From Sulfuricurvum sp. (GTDB lineage Bacteria; Campylobacterota; Campylobacteria; Campylobacterales; Sulfurimonadaceae): DNA of 35,925 nt. The DNA lies in contig NZ_JAQUHV010000019.1 of assembly GCF_028681615.1 (NCBI RefSeq), forward strand, positions 1-35,925. The letters are read 5' to 3'. Position numbers and translations under genes: made by a program. Below, in pieces: positions 5,962 through 14,494 of the stretch. Each line of letters opens with the position of its first letter. Position 1 is the first letter of the stretch. A model generated the notes under the pieces. That model was not told where the DNA came from, did not search any database, and saw only the letters and a program-made list of their open reading frames with translations.

Positions 5962-6586
5962 TTTGTAATTCCTCCATTAGTTTTTTAATTTCTGTAGCTG
6001 CTTTTCCATCACTGGAAAGCTCGATAACATTTTGCCCACTCTCCGTAGCCCGTTTGTACTCTCCTCGATCGCGTAAGATCGTCTCGAAGATATCGAACTC
6101 CGGGTTAGAACGTGCAAAATCGAAGATTTCCTCCAAACTCTTGCCGGCAAATTGATGTACCCGGTTGAGCAGCACCGTAGCGACGAGATCCTCCCGTGCA
6201 GCTCTCAGCTCTCTCAGGATCCCGCGAAACATCATCAAACCGCCCAGCTCGAAGCTGCTATCAGACACCGGCGTAATGATCCGGTCCGCATAGAGCATCG
6301 CAATCCGGTTCACATCACTGTCAAACCCACCGGCATCGATGAGGATCACACCGGTATTCGCGTTTATGATCGCTTTGAGTTCATCCGCGTTCTTCACCTG
6401 GACGATAGGAAGCTCAGGGATATCATTGAAACGACGAATATTATTAAAATAGGTAAGCGATCGCTGCGTATCGAGATCGACAACCGTGAGCTGATCCCCA
6501 TAGATCTTATAATACTCGACCGCTAGATTACTGGCGATCGTACTCTTACCGACACCACCTTTTTGATGTGCCACTGTAATGACCAT
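5948..6586 (-). CDS. parA: ParA partition ATPase (type Ib)
   Basis: This 212-aa Walker-type ATPase has the deviant Walker A motif KGGVGKST (residues 9-16), Walker A' VVDLDTQRS (about 37-45) and Walker B VILIDAGGFDSD (about 79-90). It lacks the N-terminal HTH of type Ia ParA, which together with the small downstream partner defines a type Ib system. ParA forms ATP-dependent patterns on the nucleoid that segregate plasmid copies. The ribosome site is a strong CAGGAGG. Expression is probably controlled by the partner protein at the upstream repeats. Its presence shows that the element persists as a plasmid in the lysogen. Confidence 0.93.
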   Translation of the reverse strand: MVITVAHQKGGVGKSTIASNLAVEYYKIYGDQLTVVDLDTQRSLTYFNNIRRFNDIPELPIVQVKNADELKAIINANTGVILIDAGGFDSDVNRIAMLYADRIITPVSDSSFELGGLMMFRGILRELRAAREDLVATVLLNRVHQFAGKSLEEIFDFARSNPEFDIFETILRDRGEYKRATESGQNVIELSSDGKAATEIKKLMEELQNGKE

Positions 6587-6757
6587 ATCAACCCTCCTGA
6601 AAAAGAATAGTAAATGATAGCATAAAAATATTGTATTAATATCATTTAATCGTATAAAGCTATCTAATTAATATTAAGATGCTATCATTTAATATTGTTT
6701 TAATATTGTTACATTCATAATGTCAAGCGTTAATAATTCATTAAAAGGAGCCTTACG
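6587..6757. promoter_or_regulatory. par centromere/operator and divergent promoter region
   Basis: A perfect 13-bp inverted repeat (TAAATGATAGCAT, 6611-6623; ATGCTATCATTTA, 6679-6691) brackets AT-rich DNA, with TATTGT-type elements at 6629-6642 and 6693-6709. The latter, TATTGTTTTAATATTGT, recurs exactly at 28258-28274 in the resolvase promoter. This is the expected place of parS and of the autoregulated par promoter. A CATAAT -10-like box (6716-6721) could serve the rightward small genes. Confidence 0.65.
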
Positions 6758-6913
6758 ATGAAGAAAATCATCACTGAATTAAAAGAGTTGGCAAAACTGG
6801 CAAAGAAAAAAGGGTACGCAGTAGAGATCAAAAGCGATCACATCATCGCATCGAACAACAACGGCACGATCCGTACCGGATCAATGACAACACTTAAAAA
6901 GTTAGTAGGGTAG
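6758..6913 (+). CDS. Small basic hypothetical, 51 aa
   Basis: Not recognised. The protein starts behind a textbook AAAGGAG site and has a Lys-rich helix (residues 2-20) followed by short strands and a second Lys/Leu helix. It may be an alpha-beta-beta-alpha domain of the kind seen in small DNA- or RNA-binding proteins. It is transcribed away from parA across the shared control region, so the ParG-like protein may also regulate it. It has a good ribosome site and codon-like composition but no family match that I can name. Confidence 0.6.
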   Translation: MKKIITELKELAKLAKKKGYAVEIKSDHIIASNNNGTIRTGSMTTLKKLVG

Positions 6914-6925
6914 GGGGAGTAAACG

Positions 6926-7009
6926 ATGAGCCGCATAATAGAAAAAGCAGATACCATCTTCGCACGTTTTGAGGACGCTATGGGAAGATGGGCAGATAAG
7001 ATTTTTTAA
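6926..7009 (+). CDS. Tiny amphipathic peptide, 27 aa
   Basis: A 27-codon frame behind a GGGGAG ribosome site, 12 bases after the 51-aa gene. The peptide (MSRIIEKADTIFARFEDAMG start) would form an amphipathic helix. Length makes the call weak, but site, spacing and direction match an operon. Its role is unknown. Confidence 0.4.
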   Translation: MSRIIEKADTIFARFEDAMGRWADKIF

Positions 7010-7021
7010 AATCATCATCAG

Positions 7022-7043
7022 GTCGTATGTCTCACCATACGAC
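7022..7043 (+). other. Hairpin between small genes
   Basis: GTCGTATG (7022-7029) and CATACGAC (7036-7043) form an 8-bp stem with a 6-base loop. No T-run follows, so it is more likely a processing or translation element ahead of the 32-aa frame than a terminator. Confidence 0.5.
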
Positions 7044-7046
7044 TGA

Positions 7047-7145
7047 ATGAGTATTTTAACTCACGGTGCTTTGAAAGAAGCTAAAAATATAGATACAATC
7101 GTATTTATGATTGCAATGGTAGCGATGATGATCGTGCCGAATTGA
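7047..7145 (+). CDS. Possible small membrane peptide, 32 aa
   Basis: A 32-codon frame whose second half is strongly hydrophobic (TIVFMIAMVAMMIVP), enough for one membrane span. The ribosome site is poor and the hairpin at 7022-7043 sits right upstream, so it may not be translated freely. It lies 10 bases ahead of the 109-aa gene. It could be a toxin-like or holin-like micropeptide; this is speculative. Confidence 0.3.
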   Translation: MSILTHGALKEAKNIDTIVFMIAMVAMMIVPN

Positions 7146-7155
7146 GAGAAATATA

Positions 7156-7485
7156 ATGAGTACAGAAATTCAATGGAAACATGACCTAGAATATGAAGAT
7201 TTTATAAAGGCTGTGCGATCAGCATCAGAATATGCAGAAAAGCCAATTAAAGAATGGCTCATGAAAAATCTTGGAGACAAATACTCAGATGATATTAATA
7301 CCATCATTGTATTTGGTATCGATCACAAAAATGAAGTAATCGGCAAATATAACATTTGTACGAGTTCTTATATAGAGAAAAATAGAATCATAGCGTACAA
7401 TAGAGATTTCATTCCTTTGCAAACAATGCCGTACATACCTGAGCCATCAGGGTTGATAGCGTGGGTTACATCCCCAAAATCATAA
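7156..7485 (+). CDS. Hypothetical, 109 aa
   Basis: Not recognised. A small acidic soluble protein with a helical N-terminal half (residues 10-45) and strands in the second half. It is the last rightward gene before the converging end of the late operon. Its higher A+T compared with the late genes groups it with the accessory genes of this sector. The start has a GAGAG site 7-8 bases upstream. It may be a moron expressed in the lysogen. Confidence 0.65.
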   Translation: MSTEIQWKHDLEYEDFIKAVRSASEYAEKPIKEWLMKNLGDKYSDDINTIIVFGIDHKNEVIGKYNICTSSYIEKNRIIAYNRDFIPLQTMPYIPEPSGLIAWVTSPKS

Positions 7486-7502
7486 CATCAATCCAATAAT
7501 AA

Positions 7503-7931
7503 TTAGTCTACCCCTAACTTCAACTTCAACATATTCCCCTCTTTATACTGCGGAGGGATAACCTCTGCGTCTTTGGGCTTAACATACTTCTTCGGTTCCT
7601 GAGCGCTGCACGTTCTCAGATTGTGACAGATAAAATCAAACTTGCAGCAATACCCTCGACCTCCGCCGTCCATATCATATTTGTTGAGCGGTATCGTATC
7701 CATCTGTAGCATCATGCTCTCAGTATTATCGTAATACTCACAGTTAGCGCATAATCTGCATCGTGCTGCTTCGGGAGATACTTTCCAAAACTGAGCTATC
7801 TTATCCCAGTACGCTTTGTTATCTTTTGGGTTTATCGATGTTTTGATCGGACCGAGATTGTATTTATCCAGGACAAACTTCATATTATGCTCGTTTTGTT
7901 TTGCAGAGCTTATATCCATTTTTTGAGCCAT
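7503..7931 (-). CDS. Cys-rich phage protein at end of late operon, 142 aa
   Basis: Residues about 58-108 hold CRLCANC, a DGGGRGYCCKFDFIC stretch and a later RTC: a metal-site-like pattern of the type C-x2-C-x2-C...GYC...F-x-C...R-x-C. Small Cys-rich proteins with this pattern accompany the internal virion genes of several podophages; the exact role is unknown. It ends in LKLKLGVD, a short motif shared with the termini of neighbouring virion proteins. Its strong AGGAGG site lies inside the last codons of the 1890-aa gene, so the two are coupled. Probably a minor structural or assembly protein. Confidence 0.7.
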   Translation of the reverse strand: MAQKMDISSAKQNEHNMKFVLDKYNLGPIKTSINPKDNKAYWDKIAQFWKVSPEAARCRLCANCEYYDNTESMMLQMDTIPLNKYDMDGGGRGYCCKFDFICHNLRTCSAQEPKKYVKPKDAEVIPPQYKEGNMLKLKLGVD

Positions 7932-7933
7932 GC

Positions 7934-10900
7934 TTAGTTACCTCCTAATTTTAATCGTGGGATAATAGGCTTCATGTGGAAGCCTCCACCGCTATGCTTT
8001 TCATCTGTAGACTTAAGAGGTTTACTGGTTAGGACTACTCTTTTATCCCGCGATTGCTTCGAGATCGTTTTCATCGTATCCGCATACTCTTCTTTTGCCT
8101 TTGCCACTGTTTTTGGATCAGCATATTTTCTGATATGCTTTCCGCTTTCCGTCTCTTCTTTTATCAGTGCTTTTTTCTCCAGCTGAGAAAACGCATGATT
8201 AGCTTTTTTTTGCAGTTCACTTTTAGGATCGAACTTACGCGCTGCCAATGCCTGAGCGATAACCTCCGCACGGGTACGATTTTCCCCCGTACTTGGATTT
8301 TTACCCGGAGTAATCAATCGTTGCCCGTAGCGTCCGGTAGGTGTCATAGACGGAGTGAAACTCTCAGCGTATTTTTTAGCGATGTTAAAGAGCTTGACAT
8401 ATCGCGGATCTTCATCTTTTGATAATGCGCTACCCCATAGCGGATCAGTACCGGAAGCAATGTTCGCCAACGATTTCACAAAACCACCATCAAACGTAAG
8501 ATCGGTAAACCGGAGACCCGGAACGAGACGACCGGCATTGAGAGCCCATCCGCTATGACCGACATAAACCCAGTTTTTTATCCCGAAAAAGTTAAACCCG
8601 TCTCCCGCCCATGATGGTTTTGCCATATCATCGTTCTCATTAAACAGCGTAGACATACCCATACCCGCGAGAGCTGCTTGCATGAGCATAAATCGAAACG
8701 GGTTCCGTGCAATCGTTTTAGCTACCTGAGGAATAGATCTATAGGTATATCCGACAAATGGCATAATCCCATAGTTATCGAGAACTTGTAGCGCATGAGG
8801 CATCGGTTTATTATAATCGATATACATATCGTTAGCCTCTTGAAATGCTTGCTTTACTTCTGCGGGAGTAAGTTCGCGCCCCAACTGATTTTTCATTTTG
8901 ATCATCTGATCATCAAATGCGGCCAGTTTGAAAATACGATCCTCCCAATCATACGCGGAACGTACCGCTTTACCCAATGATGTATCATGCGTCATATAGA
9001 TATTTTTGACGATATTGGTCAGCTTCCCGATGATAGCATTGCTACTGGAGCTTTGGATCTTAACTGCATCACGCGCTTCGAGCATATCGAGTTGAGTTGT
9101 CATACCGTTTTCACGTGCGAGTCGTACCAGCTCTTTGAAGTGAGGGCTTCCGATCGATGACATCGTACGAGTCAATGCTCCCAAATGCCCGTTTAGATAT
9201 GCCATCGTCATGTTAGATCCGACATTCACCGCATGGGTCATTGGGTTTTTTACGGTCACGGTTGTTTTGATGTTTTGGATAAAAGTAACATACCCCTGAG
9301 CCGCTTTTTGTATCGCTGTGAGATCTCCCATACTTCGACCCATATCCGTCATCGCCTCTTTGAGTTCCATAGGGACGTATTTACCGGCTAATGCACCGTA
9401 TTTTTTGACCGATCCGTTATGACTCACCGACTCATCCGAGATTCGGGCATACCCCTCATGCGGTTCATCGAGCGCGAAATCCTCTGCGATTTGTTTGAGG
9501 ACACGCGCCTGCATGAGCTGTATCCGCTGCTCTGCCAATGTGTTCGGGATAACGAGGCTTGCATCTTCGATCATACCCAGCGCGAGACGCTCATCGTGTG
9601 TCAGGTCTTTACGGGCAAACTTTTTACCCATAGAAAGAGACTTTTTGAAAAAACCGAGCTCTTTTTCGTGCTTTTCATAGTAGCGCTTTAGATAATCATT
9701 GATCGAGTGTTTTTCATCGAGCGCACCCGCATCGATCAATGCCTGTGCATTGGCATCGATTACTTTTCGCATTTGTGCATAAAGCGGTTGCAACTCTTCG
9801 GAAAGTTTTGATGGGTCCATATCTCCGCCCAATGCACGGACGAGATCACGAGAGCTATTTTCACTCACCGTATTTTTTTCGAGGTAATCTTTAATCTCAC
9901 GCGCCTGCTCCCAAATACGTGCGCTCTCCTCACGCATTGCACTTTGGTACTCAGCAAATAGCTTTTGCGCTTTCGTAGGGTGAAGCCACGGGCGAATACC
10001 ATCCGGCAGCATATCAGCACCGTTCTCAATCTTCTCACCGATAGTATCGATCATCTTTTCGAGGATATTCTTAGTCGATGTATAGGTTTTTTTGTCGGGT
10101 TGCTCTGAGTCTTTGATAATACGCTGGAACAATACGTCAGGCGTATTTTCATTTTTGGATATTCTATCCGCCTCCGCTCTCATCTTATCATTCATAATCC
10201 CATCATACCGCTCCGACAATTTAGCGGCCGCTTCACGATCCCCTAGCAATGCCCGATAGAGTTCACGATGTGCATCGGTTAGCTCAAAATCACGATTTTT
10301 ATCATGCGCGAGCGTCTCCCATAGTCGAGTGAGCCAATCGCGAAACTTCTCAAACGCCCCTTTGAGTTCCGGTGTAGGTGCTTCGCCCTCTGCGAGATAT
10401 TTCTCGAACATCCGCGCGAGTGCTTCGCTGCGAGGCGTACCATCCGGTATGTGTTTGAGAATATCATCCACCGCCGCACGCTCGACATCGGTGAGGGTTT
10501 TTTCCATCCAGTGCATCAGTTCATGGGGGAGGGTAGAGGCATCGGCGGTTTTAAAGAGGGTGATGATCGCTTTTTGATCACCTGATTTTGTAACCCCCAG
10601 TTCGATCATACCGTTGATCTGATCTTCGGTGAGTTTGACATCGGGTATTTTTTGATTGAGACGTTTGGCATCCTCATGGATAGGATCATACCTATATGAT
10701 CCCAACTCCTTTCCCTCTCCGGCAGCGCGATCGGAGTGCATACGGAAACCCTCACGATCAGCGATAATGCGAAACGTATCGCCATGATCGTTTCGGTACT
10801 CATATACCCGTGCGCCACCCTCCATATACGGAGTAGATTTTCGGATAGCTTCCGCCGAGGCTTCGATCTCAGCCTGACTCATCCATCCGGGCTGATTTCG

Positions 10901-13606
10901 ATCCGTTGTCGCATCGATTTTACCCTCTTCGATCGCGCGGGGGATAGAGGTCATATCCTTTAGGATAGCCGTATCACTCATACTTTTTAAAGATGGTTTG
11001 ACATTATCACCATTTTGATGTACACTTTTATCATAAACGGTTTGGGATCTATGGTCACTGTAACCGCCCGCAGCTTCCGAGCTGTCTGCTATTGGTGCTT
11101 TGGGGCTGTCATCCATAGAAGTCGAGCCGTCTTTTACCAGCGATTTATAATAGGTAATTACACTATTTCCTCCGGTTTCATCTTTTCCAAGCCCAACGAC
11201 ATACATCATCTTTTTATCATTAACCGTTATCATTCTGCGTACAGCCGCTTTACTACTTCCGAATACGTCTTTATTTCTAGCGATTTCAGTATCCGTTATC
11301 GGTGATCCTTCTATGATCGTTTTACCGATACGCAAAATGTCCCATACGCTTAACGCACTATCAGCCCCATCGCCATAATGTCGGATAATGATATGCTTGA
11401 ACCCGCTTTTATCATCTCCTTTGCTTAACAACGTACGGATACCGTCTCGTATAAATGAAACAGATGATTTGTTGCTCATAGCAAAATCGTAGAGCTCTTT
11501 TTCTTCTGTATTCAATTTTTCACGTTTGACTTTATCTTTTAAGATAGATCGTATCTCGGAGAGCTTTTCCTCGAACGGTGCATCATGTTTTACTGCCTGA
11601 AATAAACGGTTAATCTCCGCCTCCCGTATAGCATCGATATAATCAGACCCATGCATATCTCTCATATCACGAACAATCAACGGATGATTAACGATCAGCT
11701 CATCGGGAGTAATCCCCATAGCTTTTGCACGTCCCTCGATCAGTCCGATATTAAAATCGGCATGATCCGCTCCCATCGAATCGCTCATCTCATGGTACAG
11801 TTTCTCGGTTGGCGATAGTGAAACACTATTGTTTAATAGTGTTTCACTATTCTTTTCAGGGTTATAGAGGGGGTCATTATCACGTCGGTCGAGATCGTTT
11901 CGGAGTTTTTGCACCAGCGCATCATTCCATCGTCCGGCACGGATATTGGCGACATCTTTTTTCGTCATCTCAAAATCATACGCATGGTTACGATCGAACT
12001 GTGCCGGTTGCTGTACGACCGTCTCATACCCATCACCGTTGTTTTCATGAGAGAGGACGAGATCGGCGGTACGGGTTTGCGGGTAGCGTGCATCCTCAGC
12101 CGATACGCTCTCGCGCTCGCTCAAATGATCGAGGAATTGAGGATGAGCGACGAGGTCATGTGCATCTTCGGGGATAGCCTCAACCCAGCGCAGTGCTTTT
12201 TGCTCATCCGATCGTGCCTTATACCCGCCTAAGTGATCATCGATCTGTGTGCGGATATCCTCAGCGAGCGGTTGTGTTTTAGTCATAATATAATCGGTAA
12301 GGATCGTAGGATCTTTTGCGCTGTAGGCTTTAGTATATACGTTGTTGAGCTCTTTTGAAAAACCCTCTTTTTTCAGGATATTCGAGAGATCTATGTTTGT
12401 TTTTGCATCGGTCGGATTGGCTTCTGCGATTCTGATATTGCGCTCCAGTGTATCAACGATACGCATCCCGCTATATCGAGAGGGTAGGGGGTCTCCGTTA
12501 TTGACAAGATCGGATATGCTTAGATCATCATGAGTGGGGGTGATAGCATTATCGATAAACGCTTTGATATGCTCCGGCTTGCTCTTCGGGTTCTGTGCCA
12601 ATTCCATCGCCTTAGAGTACACTTCATTACCCTCTGCACGCGCACTGTCGAGATGTTCCCCCATGACTGACCCGAAAACTGCATTATGGTCTATGGGGGG
12701 AAGCGTATCGGATGGGTGATCGGTGACACTAGGTTCGCGTTTGAACCCGATATCGATATTTGGATCGAACTTTTCACTATCGGGAGTTTGCATAAGGGAG
12801 TTTTGCATAAGTGCATCATAATTTGCTTCATGGGTTCCGATATGATCCGCAACGATTGGAGCGACTTTATTAGGAGAGAATCGTGGAGAGCTAACTATTC
12901 CGGGGATACTCCCCAACACCGCACCGCCTACCGCACCACCTCCGGCTCCAGCGAGCGCGGCTTTTTGCCAGTCCTCACCTTTGGCCGCTGCAAACGATCC
13001 CTCTTGCACCGCATTTACTGGGGCATTGGTTACTGCGCCGGCAGTTGCGGCGGCTGCGGTACGGGCGAGACGGTTACTCCCCATCTTAGCGGCCAGCTTT
13101 GCCGTGATATCTCCGGCACCGAATCCAAAAGCATTGAGAGGATCGACCAAAGATCCGACAATCTTTCCGGCATTATCGATCGGGTGCATGAGCATATCCA
13201 GCCCGGCTTCCCCTCCGGCTTTGATCGTATCGACTACCCCGTGAGCATTAGCAAGCTGTGCGTTTATTTTTGCGACTTCTGCTGAACGGGTAGGGCTGAG
13301 TATGCGATTATCGCTTTCATTTTGCGCTTGCTCTAAGCGCCCGATGGTATCGGTGAGTTTTGATCGATCGATATTAGTACCCATAGCATTAAGAGCAGCG
13401 GAACCGACATTCGCATAATTGAGAGCATTTTCACCTATCGTACGCAAAACATCCGGGATAAATCCGTCATGCGTATAAATATTATCAGGAAGTTTTTGAG
13501 AGGATTTTGGGGTAGGCTTTGAATCATCGCCCAGTTTGAGTTTTACTTTGCTTGGATCTGCTTCATAGGGGGTAATGCCGAGTCGTGACCATACATCATC
13601 AGCCAT
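7934..13606 (-). CDS. 1890-aa polyvalent internal virion/ejection protein
   Basis: This giant protein has several modules. After a KLKLG motif (residues 22-26) come Gly/Ala-rich amphipathic stretches (about 125-240) that could enter membranes. A region at about 680-825 has the GFKHIIIRHYGD and NSVITYYKS pattern of phage BECR (Barnase/EndoU/ColicinE5/RelE-like) nucleases. A zincin motif HELMH (1028-1032) is followed by downstream Glu residues (about 1061-1075). The long helical C-terminal half ends in PRLKLGGN. Similar polyvalent proteins travel in the capsid and are injected with the DNA to protect it, act on host RNA, or open the envelope. The order in the late operon supports this. The start codon is buried in an 11-bp hairpin, and a 36-bp palindrome lies in frame near residue 590. 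Modules are named from motifs only. Confidence 0.85.
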   Translation of the reverse strand: MADDVWSRLGITPYEADPSKVKLKLGDDSKPTPKSSQKLPDNIYTHDGFIPDVLRTIGENALNYANVGSAALNAMGTNIDRSKLTDTIGRLEQAQNESDNRILSPTRSAEVAKINAQLANAHGVVDTIKAGGEAGLDMLMHPIDNAGKIVGSLVDPLNAFGFGAGDITAKLAAKMGSNRLARTAAAATAGAVTNAPVNAVQEGSFAAAKGEDWQKAALAGAGGGAVGGAVLGSIPGIVSSPRFSPNKVAPIVADHIGTHEANYDALMQNSLMQTPDSEKFDPNIDIGFKREPSVTDHPSDTLPPIDHNAVFGSVMGEHLDSARAEGNEVYSKAMELAQNPKSKPEHIKAFIDNAITPTHDDLSISDLVNNGDPLPSRYSGMRIVDTLERNIRIAEANPTDAKTNIDLSNILKKEGFSKELNNVYTKAYSAKDPTILTDYIMTKTQPLAEDIRTQIDDHLGGYKARSDEQKALRWVEAIPEDAHDLVAHPQFLDHLSERESVSAEDARYPQTRTADLVLSHENNGDGYETVVQQPAQFDRNHAYDFEMTKKDVANIRAGRWNDALVQKLRNDLDRRDNDPLYNPEKNSETLLNNSVSLSPTEKLYHEMSDSMGADHADFNIGLIEGRAKAMGITPDELIVNHPLIVRDMRDMHGSDYIDAIREAEINRLFQAVKHDAPFEEKLSEIRSILKDKVKREKLNTEEKELYDFAMSNKSSVSFIRDGIRTLLSKGDDKSGFKHIIIRHYGDGADSALSVWDILRIGKTIIEGSPITDTEIARNKDVFGSSKAAVRRMITVNDKKMMYVVGLGKDETGGNSVITYYKSLVKDGSTSMDDSPKAPIADSSEAAGGYSDHRSQTVYDKSVHQNGDNVKPSLKSMSDTAILKDMTSIPRAIEEGKIDATTDRNQPGWMSQAEIEASAEAIRKSTPYMEGGARVYEYRNDHGDTFRIIADREGFRMHSDRAAGEGKELGSYRYDPIHEDAKRLNQKIPDVKLTEDQINGMIELGVTKSGDQKAIITLFKTADASTLPHELMHWMEKTLTDVERAAVDDILKHIPDGTPRSEALARMFEKYLAEGEAPTPELKGAFEKFRDWLTRLWETLAHDKNRDFELTDAHRELYRALLGDREAAAKLSERYDGIMNDKMRAEADRISKNENTPDVLFQRIIKDSEQPDKKTYTSTKNILEKMIDTIGEKIENGADMLPDGIRPWLHPTKAQKLFAEYQSAMREESARIWEQAREIKDYLEKNTVSENSSRDLVRALGGDMDPSKLSEELQPLYAQMRKVIDANAQALIDAGALDEKHSINDYLKRYYEKHEKELGFFKKSLSMGKKFARKDLTHDERLALGMIEDASLVIPNTLAEQRIQLMQARVLKQIAEDFALDEPHEGYARISDESVSHNGSVKKYGALAGKYVPMELKEAMTDMGRSMGDLTAIQKAAQGYVTFIQNIKTTVTVKNPMTHAVNVGSNMTMAYLNGHLGALTRTMSSIGSPHFKELVRLARENGMTTQLDMLEARDAVKIQSSSSNAIIGKLTNIVKNIYMTHDTSLGKAVRSAYDWEDRIFKLAAFDDQMIKMKNQLGRELTPAEVKQAFQEANDMYIDYNKPMPHALQVLDNYGIMPFVGYTYRSIPQVAKTIARNPFRFMLMQAALAGMGMSTLFNENDDMAKPSWAGDGFNFFGIKNWVYVGHSGWALNAGRLVPGLRFTDLTFDGGFVKSLANIASGTDPLWGSALSKDEDPRYVKLFNIAKKYAESFTPSMTPTGRYGQRLITPGKNPSTGENRTRAEVIAQALAARKFDPKSELQKKANHAFSQLEKKALIKEETESGKHIRKYADPKTVAKAKEEYADTMKTISKQSRDKRVVLTSKPLKSTDEKHSGGGFHMKPIIPRLKLGGN
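11815..11850. repeat. 36-bp perfect palindrome inside the giant gene
   Basis: Arms ATAGTGAAACACTAT (11815-11829) and ATAGTGTTTCACTAT (11836-11850) pair over 15 bp with a 6-base loop. Its length equals 12 codons and the reading frame runs through it (residues about 585-597), so it could be an in-frame palindromic insertion. Confidence 0.85.
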
Positions 13607-13638
13607 AGGTACACCTTTTTTTTCTTAGTGTACCTATG
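13604..13638 (-). promoter_or_regulatory. Hairpin that traps the start codon of the 1890-aa gene
   Basis: In the mRNA CATAGGTACAC pairs perfectly (11 bp) with GTGTACCTATG, whose last three bases are the start codon; the A-rich 13-base loop holds most of the AAGG ribosome site. This should limit initiation unless the stem is opened. Confidence 0.8.
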
Positions 13639-13654
13639 AGATAGGATCGGTTTT
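13638..13654 (-). promoter_or_regulatory. 17-bp element upstream of the 1890-aa gene (copy 1)
   Basis: The minus-strand sequence AAAACCGATCCTATCTC is repeated exactly at 26142-26158. Its near edge lies about 32 bp before the start codon, close to the 37 bp seen at the portal gene. A phage late promoter or activator site is likely. Confidence 0.6.
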
Positions 13655-13659
13655 AACGA

Positions 13660-14493
13660 TTATTTGGGAAACTGCTTTTTATAATCATTGACAAGATTGG
13701 CAGGTACATACCATCCACCACCTGCCGTAGGATAGAGGTAATCATGCTGTAATTTGGCTATACGCGGATCAGATGACAATCGCACTGGAAGCCCACCATC
13801 CTGGATCGCGTTTCCAGCACTAATCTCCTGCTTGGTATTATTAGTGATCTTAGGGCGCTGTGCCGTGTTGGTATCTCCTATACCGTCAGCATAATCCTGA
13901 GAATAAATCCCCAGCGGTTTACCCGGAGCGGTAATGTTTAGCCTTGGAGCACCCGTTTGGGGATCAAAATAGGTACGGACCACTTTTCCGTTCACGACAC
14001 CCTCCATATAGGGAGCACCTTTGATACCATTACCACTCTTGTCCCGATAATCTCCGGCAAGAGCACCGGTGCTTGTATTGATAACCAGGCCATTGGCTCC
14101 CAACGTATACTTATCTTTTTCAGTTCTAAGAGCCGCCGCCGTAATTGTTGGATCGATCAAAGAGAGCTTAGCATAGTCGTTGCTCATTTCAGTAGGCATA
14201 TCTTTACCCAAAAGATAACTATTAGAGGCTACATTACTGGCAAATTTAGTCTGTTTATCCGAAAACTTCTCTTGCTGATCGGCAGAGGCACGACTATCGG
14301 CTTTTTTAGAGAGATCCAGCATAGCATTGCGATAAGCGGTTTCATCGTTTTGCTTTTGAAGATCGAGCTTAACCTGACCGATATTTGCTAAAGAATTACC
14401 CAGCGCCCCCAGTGCACGACCGCCACCGCCGATATACCCTATGAGCGATGGGCTAATGGTGTTAAGAGCTGCTAATGGATTAGGAGCACCCAT
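13660..14493 (-). CDS. Virion-associated hypothetical, 277 aa
   Basis: Not recognised. The N-terminal 60 residues are Gly/Ala/Leu-rich and could insert in a membrane. A Gln/Lys/Ala-rich helical part follows (about 45-100), then a beta-rich C-terminal half with Thr/Asn/Gly. It starts 2 bases before the end of the 94-aa gene and precedes the giant internal protein, so it is probably one of the internal or ejection proteins of the particle. The stop is followed by the repeated 17-bp element. Confidence 0.75.
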   Translation of the reverse strand: MGAPNPLAALNTISPSLIGYIGGGGRALGALGNSLANIGQVKLDLQKQNDETAYRNAMLDLSKKADSRASADQQEKFSDKQTKFASNVASNSYLLGKDMPTEMSNDYAKLSLIDPTITAAALRTEKDKYTLGANGLVINTSTGALAGDYRDKSGNGIKGAPYMEGVVNGKVVRTYFDPQTGAPRLNITAPGKPLGIYSQDYADGIGDTNTAQRPKITNNTKQEISAGNAIQDGGLPVRLSSDPRIAKLQHDYLYPTAGGGWYVPANLVNDYKKQFPK

Positions 14494-14494
14494 C

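Noticed and set aside
7022..7043. Rho-independent terminator
   Set aside because: The stem is good, but neither strand has a T-run directly after it.
9419..9691. Rightward frames opposite the giant gene
   Set aside because: They are antisense shadows of a continuous, well-supported coding region.
7934..13606. Tape-measure protein
   Set aside because: Length would fit, but there are no tail-tube or sheath genes, and the enzyme-like motifs and the podovirus gene order favour an internal/ejection protein.
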